Below are positions 46,170 to 48,519 of a stretch of 48,519 bases of DNA, piece by piece (position 1 is the first letter of the stretch; each line of letters starts with the position of its first letter). The translations under genes were made by a program, and so were the position numbers. The DNA lies in assembly GCA_902806345.1 (NCBI GenBank), contig CADCWF010000367.1:1-48519 (forward strand), in the 5' to 3' direction. The stretch comes from an uncultured Thermomicrobiales bacterium. GTDB taxonomy: Bacteria > Chloroflexota > Chloroflexia > Thermomicrobiales > UBA6265. The notes under the pieces are model-generated. The model saw only the letters and a program-made list of their open reading frames with translations, was not told the DNA's origin and made no database searches.

Positions 46170-46177
46170 CCCGCCCC
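46159..46177. promoter_or_regulatory. GC-only hairpin enclosing the DUF255 start codon
   Basis: An 8-bp perfect stem (46159-46166 with 46170-46177) has a three-base loop that is the ATG (minus strand) of the DUF255 gene. It abuts the -10-like TACAAT (46179-46184) of the divergent proC. It could block ribosome access or bind a regulator. Confidence 0.5.
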
Positions 46178-46216
46178 CTACAATGGTTGCACGGAGCAGG
46201 CCACCGGGAGGGTTCT

Positions 46217-47104
46217 GTGGCAGATTCGCGCGATCGAGAGCGTCACGGGGCTCGTCCTGGAGACACCCCGGCACTAGCCGGAGCCCGGCTTGCGTTCGTC
46301 GGTGCCGGCGTCATGGCCGAGTCGATGATCGCCGGGTTGCTGAAACAGGGCCTCATCGACCCGAACCGGATCGTCGCCAGTCATCCGCGCACCGACCGCC
46401 AGGAGCGATTGCGAGCCCGGTTCGGGATCGAGGCTGTCGAGGGCAACCGCGCGGCGGCGGAGGGAGCCGACCTCATCTTCCTGACCGTCAAGCCGCAGGT
46501 GCTGGCGGCGGTCATGAAGCAACTCCACGGCCGCCTCGAGCCGCGCCAGGTCGCCGTTTCGGTCATCGCCGGCGCCTCGATCGCCACCCTCTCGCGCGGC
46601 CTCGGTCACGACTCCATCGTCCGCGTCATGCCGAACACCCCGGCCCAGATCGGCGCCGGGATGATGGTCTGGACCGCGACCGCTGACGTCGACGACTCCC
46701 GACGCGGCCAGATCAAGGCGGCGCTCGGCGCCCTCGGCGAGGAGCTGTGGGTCGAGGAGGAGAAGTACGTCGACATGGCGACGGCCCTCTCTGGCACCGG
46801 CCCGACGTACGTCTTCCTGATGATGGAGGCGCTGATCGACGCGGGCGTCCACATGGGCTTCCCCCGCCGGATCGCCGAGCAGATCGTGCTCCAGACTGTC
46901 TCCGGCTCCGTCGCCTTTGCCCGCGACTCTGGCAAACACATGGCCGAACTCCGCAACATGGTCACCTCCCCCGGTGGCACCTCGGCCGAGGCGATCTACC
47001 AGATGGAGAAGGGCGGGCTCCGCACCGTTTTGTCCCGCGCCGTCTACGCCGCCTACCAGCGGACGCAGACGCTGGCCCGGACGAGTATCGACAACGAACC
47101 GTAG
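46217..47104 (+). CDS. proC: Pyrroline-5-carboxylate reductase
   Basis: A 295-residue cytoplasmic enzyme that reduces pyrroline-5-carboxylate to proline with NAD(P)H. The Rossmann motif is [10 protein letters not shown] near residue 30, and the C-terminal dimer signature [20 protein letters not shown] is intact. The [12 protein letters not shown] segment is typical. The first ~20 residues are a polar tail. The GTG at 46217 has GGGAGG six bases upstream, and a -10-like TACAAT lies at 46179-46184 without a good -35. It is divergent from the DUF255 gene. Confidence 0.92.
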   Translation: MADSRDRERHGARPGDTPALAGARLAFVGAGVMAESMIAGLLKQGLIDPNRIVASHPRTDRQERLRARFGIEAVEGNRAAAEGADLIFLTVKPQVLAAVMKQLHGRLEPRQVAVSVIAGASIATLSRGLGHDSIVRVMPNTPAQIGAGMMVWTATADVDDSRRGQIKAALGALGEELWVEEEKYVDMATALSGTGPTYVFLMMEALIDAGVHMGFPRRIAEQIVLQTVSGSVAFARDSGKHMAELRNMVTSPGGTSAEAIYQMEKGGLRTVLSRAVYAAYQRTQTLARTSIDNEP

Positions 47105-47703
47105 ACCCGCGGCGATAGTCTGACACCCGCCACATGCGCGGGATCGCGCACTCGCAGCCGTGCGAGTCGGGGTACCGGCACGTCCACACGCATGAGGTGA
47201 CGTTCGTCGACGACCGGAACGGACTCGGCGGACCGATCGATCGGTGCTCGACAGTCGTCGCCCAGCGCTCCCCGCTCGGTGCCGCGGTGCCGGGTGCCCT
47301 CGCCGAAGCGGTTCCCTGCACCGCGGGTCCAGTGGCAGAAACCGGCGCCAGCGCCGGGGCACGCTGCGGAAAGGAAAACCAGCCGTCGTGCCGTACCGGT
47401 TGCTCCCGGTTCACCGAACGCCGGCCCAACACCGGTGGGCGCCGATGCACCCGTCGTCCGGACTTCAAGCGCTGCAACCGACCCGATCAGTGTCACTCGA
47501 GCATCTGTCGTGCCTCGCCGTGCGCCGGCTTCGACGAACCCGTTTACATCCCCGGATTCTTCAGATCGCCCGCAGCGAGGGTCAAACTGCGGTCGGCGGG
47601 TGACCGGCTCCGCTCACCCTCGTACGGGGGCGGAACCCGGACCTCCTCGGGGAGGAGGTAACGGCTTGCCGCGATTCCCCAATGATCTCCCCCCACTTCA
47701 TGG
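47105..47703. other. Intergenic region, 599 bp, with hairpins
   Basis: No gene is supported. Open frames on both strands cross it but lack codon bias, ribosome sites or recognisable motifs. Two hairpins lie at the right: GGGTGA/TCACCC (47598-47603 and 47614-47619) and the stronger one at 47641-47659. Confidence 0.45.
47641..47659. terminator. Perfect 8-bp hairpin between convergent genes
   Basis: ACCTCCTC/GAGGAGGT (47641-47648 with 47652-47659, GGG loop) lies between proC and the converging last gene. It has no T-tract, so termination efficiency is uncertain. Confidence 0.45.
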
Positions 47704-48519
47704 CTACGCCGTCGACATGAGCCGTCGCTCGGCCGGGGGCGGCAGGGCCGCCGTCAGCAGGTGGAGCGTCAGCGCGTCCGCCGCCGGTCCCTCGCCGACA
47801 GCCGACGCCACCGATGCCCGGAGTTCCGCGATGTCGAGCGGGCCGCGGCCGATCGGTCCCGCCAACCTGGTCAGCATCTCGGATCGGCAAAGACCGATCC
47901 CCGGTACCAGTGTCGTTCCCGAGTCGGCGGTTAGGGGCCGCAGCCGGTCTCCGAGATCGGTCTCGTTGCCGAAGAGCTCTTCGAGCCGCCCAATGCTGAC
48001 CCACCCTCGGGCTCCGACCTCCTCCGCAACTAGCCCCAGGGCCGTCCGGCTAGCCGGTCGTGCCCCGGCCGCGGCGTCCAGCATCTCGACCAGGATCGCG
48101 GCGTCGGGAACCAGCAGCCCCGGAGCCGCCCGCCCCGCGTCGCCGAGTGCCACCACGGGGCGCACGGCCGCGATCCGGGCCAGGGCTTCCTCGGCCGCCT
48201 CCCGCCGGTCATCGGCCGGGACCGTGACCACGGCAACGGATGCCTCGTCACGGAGGCAGAGCAGCTCGGGCATCACGATCGCTCCGTCGACGACGAGCGG
48301 CTCCGTCGCCCGCCGCAACGTCCATCCCCGCAGGGCGCCGGCCTCTTTCCGCCGCAGGGCGGCAATGCTGACCATCAAGTCGGCCATCGCGCCTGCTTCT
48401 TCGGGTCCGCTGGCGACGCGGGCCGGTAGCCGGAGCGCGCTGAGCGCGAAACCTTCGAGCAAAAACGCCAACGGCTGCCCGTTCAAATAGACCGTCGCGG
48501 ACGCATCCGGAACCCGCGG
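47704..48519 (-). CDS. Possible DUF790/Bax1-like protein, 5' end beyond the window
   Basis: The minus-strand frame is open past the right edge, so the protein is cut at its N-terminus; at least 271 residues are visible. The middle (GWTLRRATEPLVVDGAIVMPELL and later VVTVPADDRREAAEEALARI) reminds me of the nuclease part of DUF790/Bax1, which partners the XPB helicase in archaea and some bacteria. The acidic catalytic residues expected there are partly replaced, so it may be inactive or unrelated. The C-terminal part is Ala/Leu-rich and helical. A TTG at 48486 could be a start if the gene were shorter, but continuity of coding character to the edge argues otherwise. It converges with proC. Confidence 0.5.
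   Translation of the reverse strand, partial: PRVPDASATVYLNGQPLAFLLEGFALSALRLPARVASGPEEAGAMADLMVSIAALRRKEAGALRGWTLRRATEPLVVDGAIVMPELLCLRDEASVAVVTVPADDRREAAEEALARIAAVRPVVALGDAGRAAPGLLVPDAAILVEMLDAAAGARPASRTALGLVAEEVGARGWVSIGRLEELFGNETDLGDRLRPLTADSGTTLVPGIGLCRSEMLTRLAGPIGRGPLDIAELRASVASAVGEGPAADALTLHLLTAALPPPAERRLMSTA

Noticed and set aside
47134..47661. A Cys-rich plus-strand frame after proC
   Set aside because: The Cys residues are not in a motif, no ribosome site precedes it, and composition is shadow-like.

Overview
The window is very GC-rich with dense, short-spaced genes on both strands, and many GTG or TTG starts preceded by GGAGG-type ribosome sites. The gene mix (UvsE, Ppx with CHAD proteins, an SCO1664-like kinase-fold protein, lipoproteins and Tat-type binding proteins without outer-membrane genes, dipeptide and polyol ABC importers) suggests a Chloroflexota bacterium, perhaps near Thermomicrobia or Sphaerobacter. 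That placement is inference. I see no rRNA, tRNA, CRISPR array, transposase or clear prophage.

Left part (1-16.6 kb): a partial UV-damage endonuclease (uvsE) and a serine hydrolase, divergent from glucosamine-6-phosphate deaminase (nagB); an aquaporin-family channel, a lipoprotein and a tyrosine recombinase on the minus strand; a receiver-only protein divergent from a UroD-family protein; a secreted CAP-domain protein; a ferredoxin-NADP reductase-like flavoprotein; an MFS transporter; a dipeptide-type ABC operon (binding protein plus two permeases, no ATPases); and an orphan PhoR-like histidine kinase.

Middle (16.6-32.6 kb): a membrane-anchored metallophosphoesterase; a Gly/Met-rich small protein; a large uncharacterised protein whose C-terminal half resembles nucleoside phosphorylases; an ABC exporter; a Crp/Fnr regulator followed by an NAD(P)-binding protein, behind a near-consensus promoter with an adjacent palindrome; a tightly overlapped polyphosphate operon (ppx, two CHAD-type genes, an M20 peptidase); and a cell-envelope operon of two N-acetylmuramoyl-L-alanine amidases and a CapA-like protein.

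Right part (32.6-48.5 kb): a zinc-ribbon/transmembrane/beta-propeller protein; a polyol-type ABC importer (SmoEFG-like, no ATPase) with a zinc alcohol dehydrogenase; a TauE-family permease with a small membrane protein; an SCO1664-like protein; a fumarylacetoacetate hydrolase-family enzyme; a secreted zinc metallopeptidase; a thioredoxin-fold DUF255 protein; proC; and a partial gene resembling DUF790/Bax1 nucleases.

The most interesting points are the split or paired CHAD genes coupled to ppx, the phosphorylase-like orphan protein, the putative autoregulated Crp promoter, a perfect 12-bp palindrome on the recombinase start, and a start codon lying in the loop of a GC-only hairpin. Coding calls rest on motif recognition by eye. 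No database search was possible.
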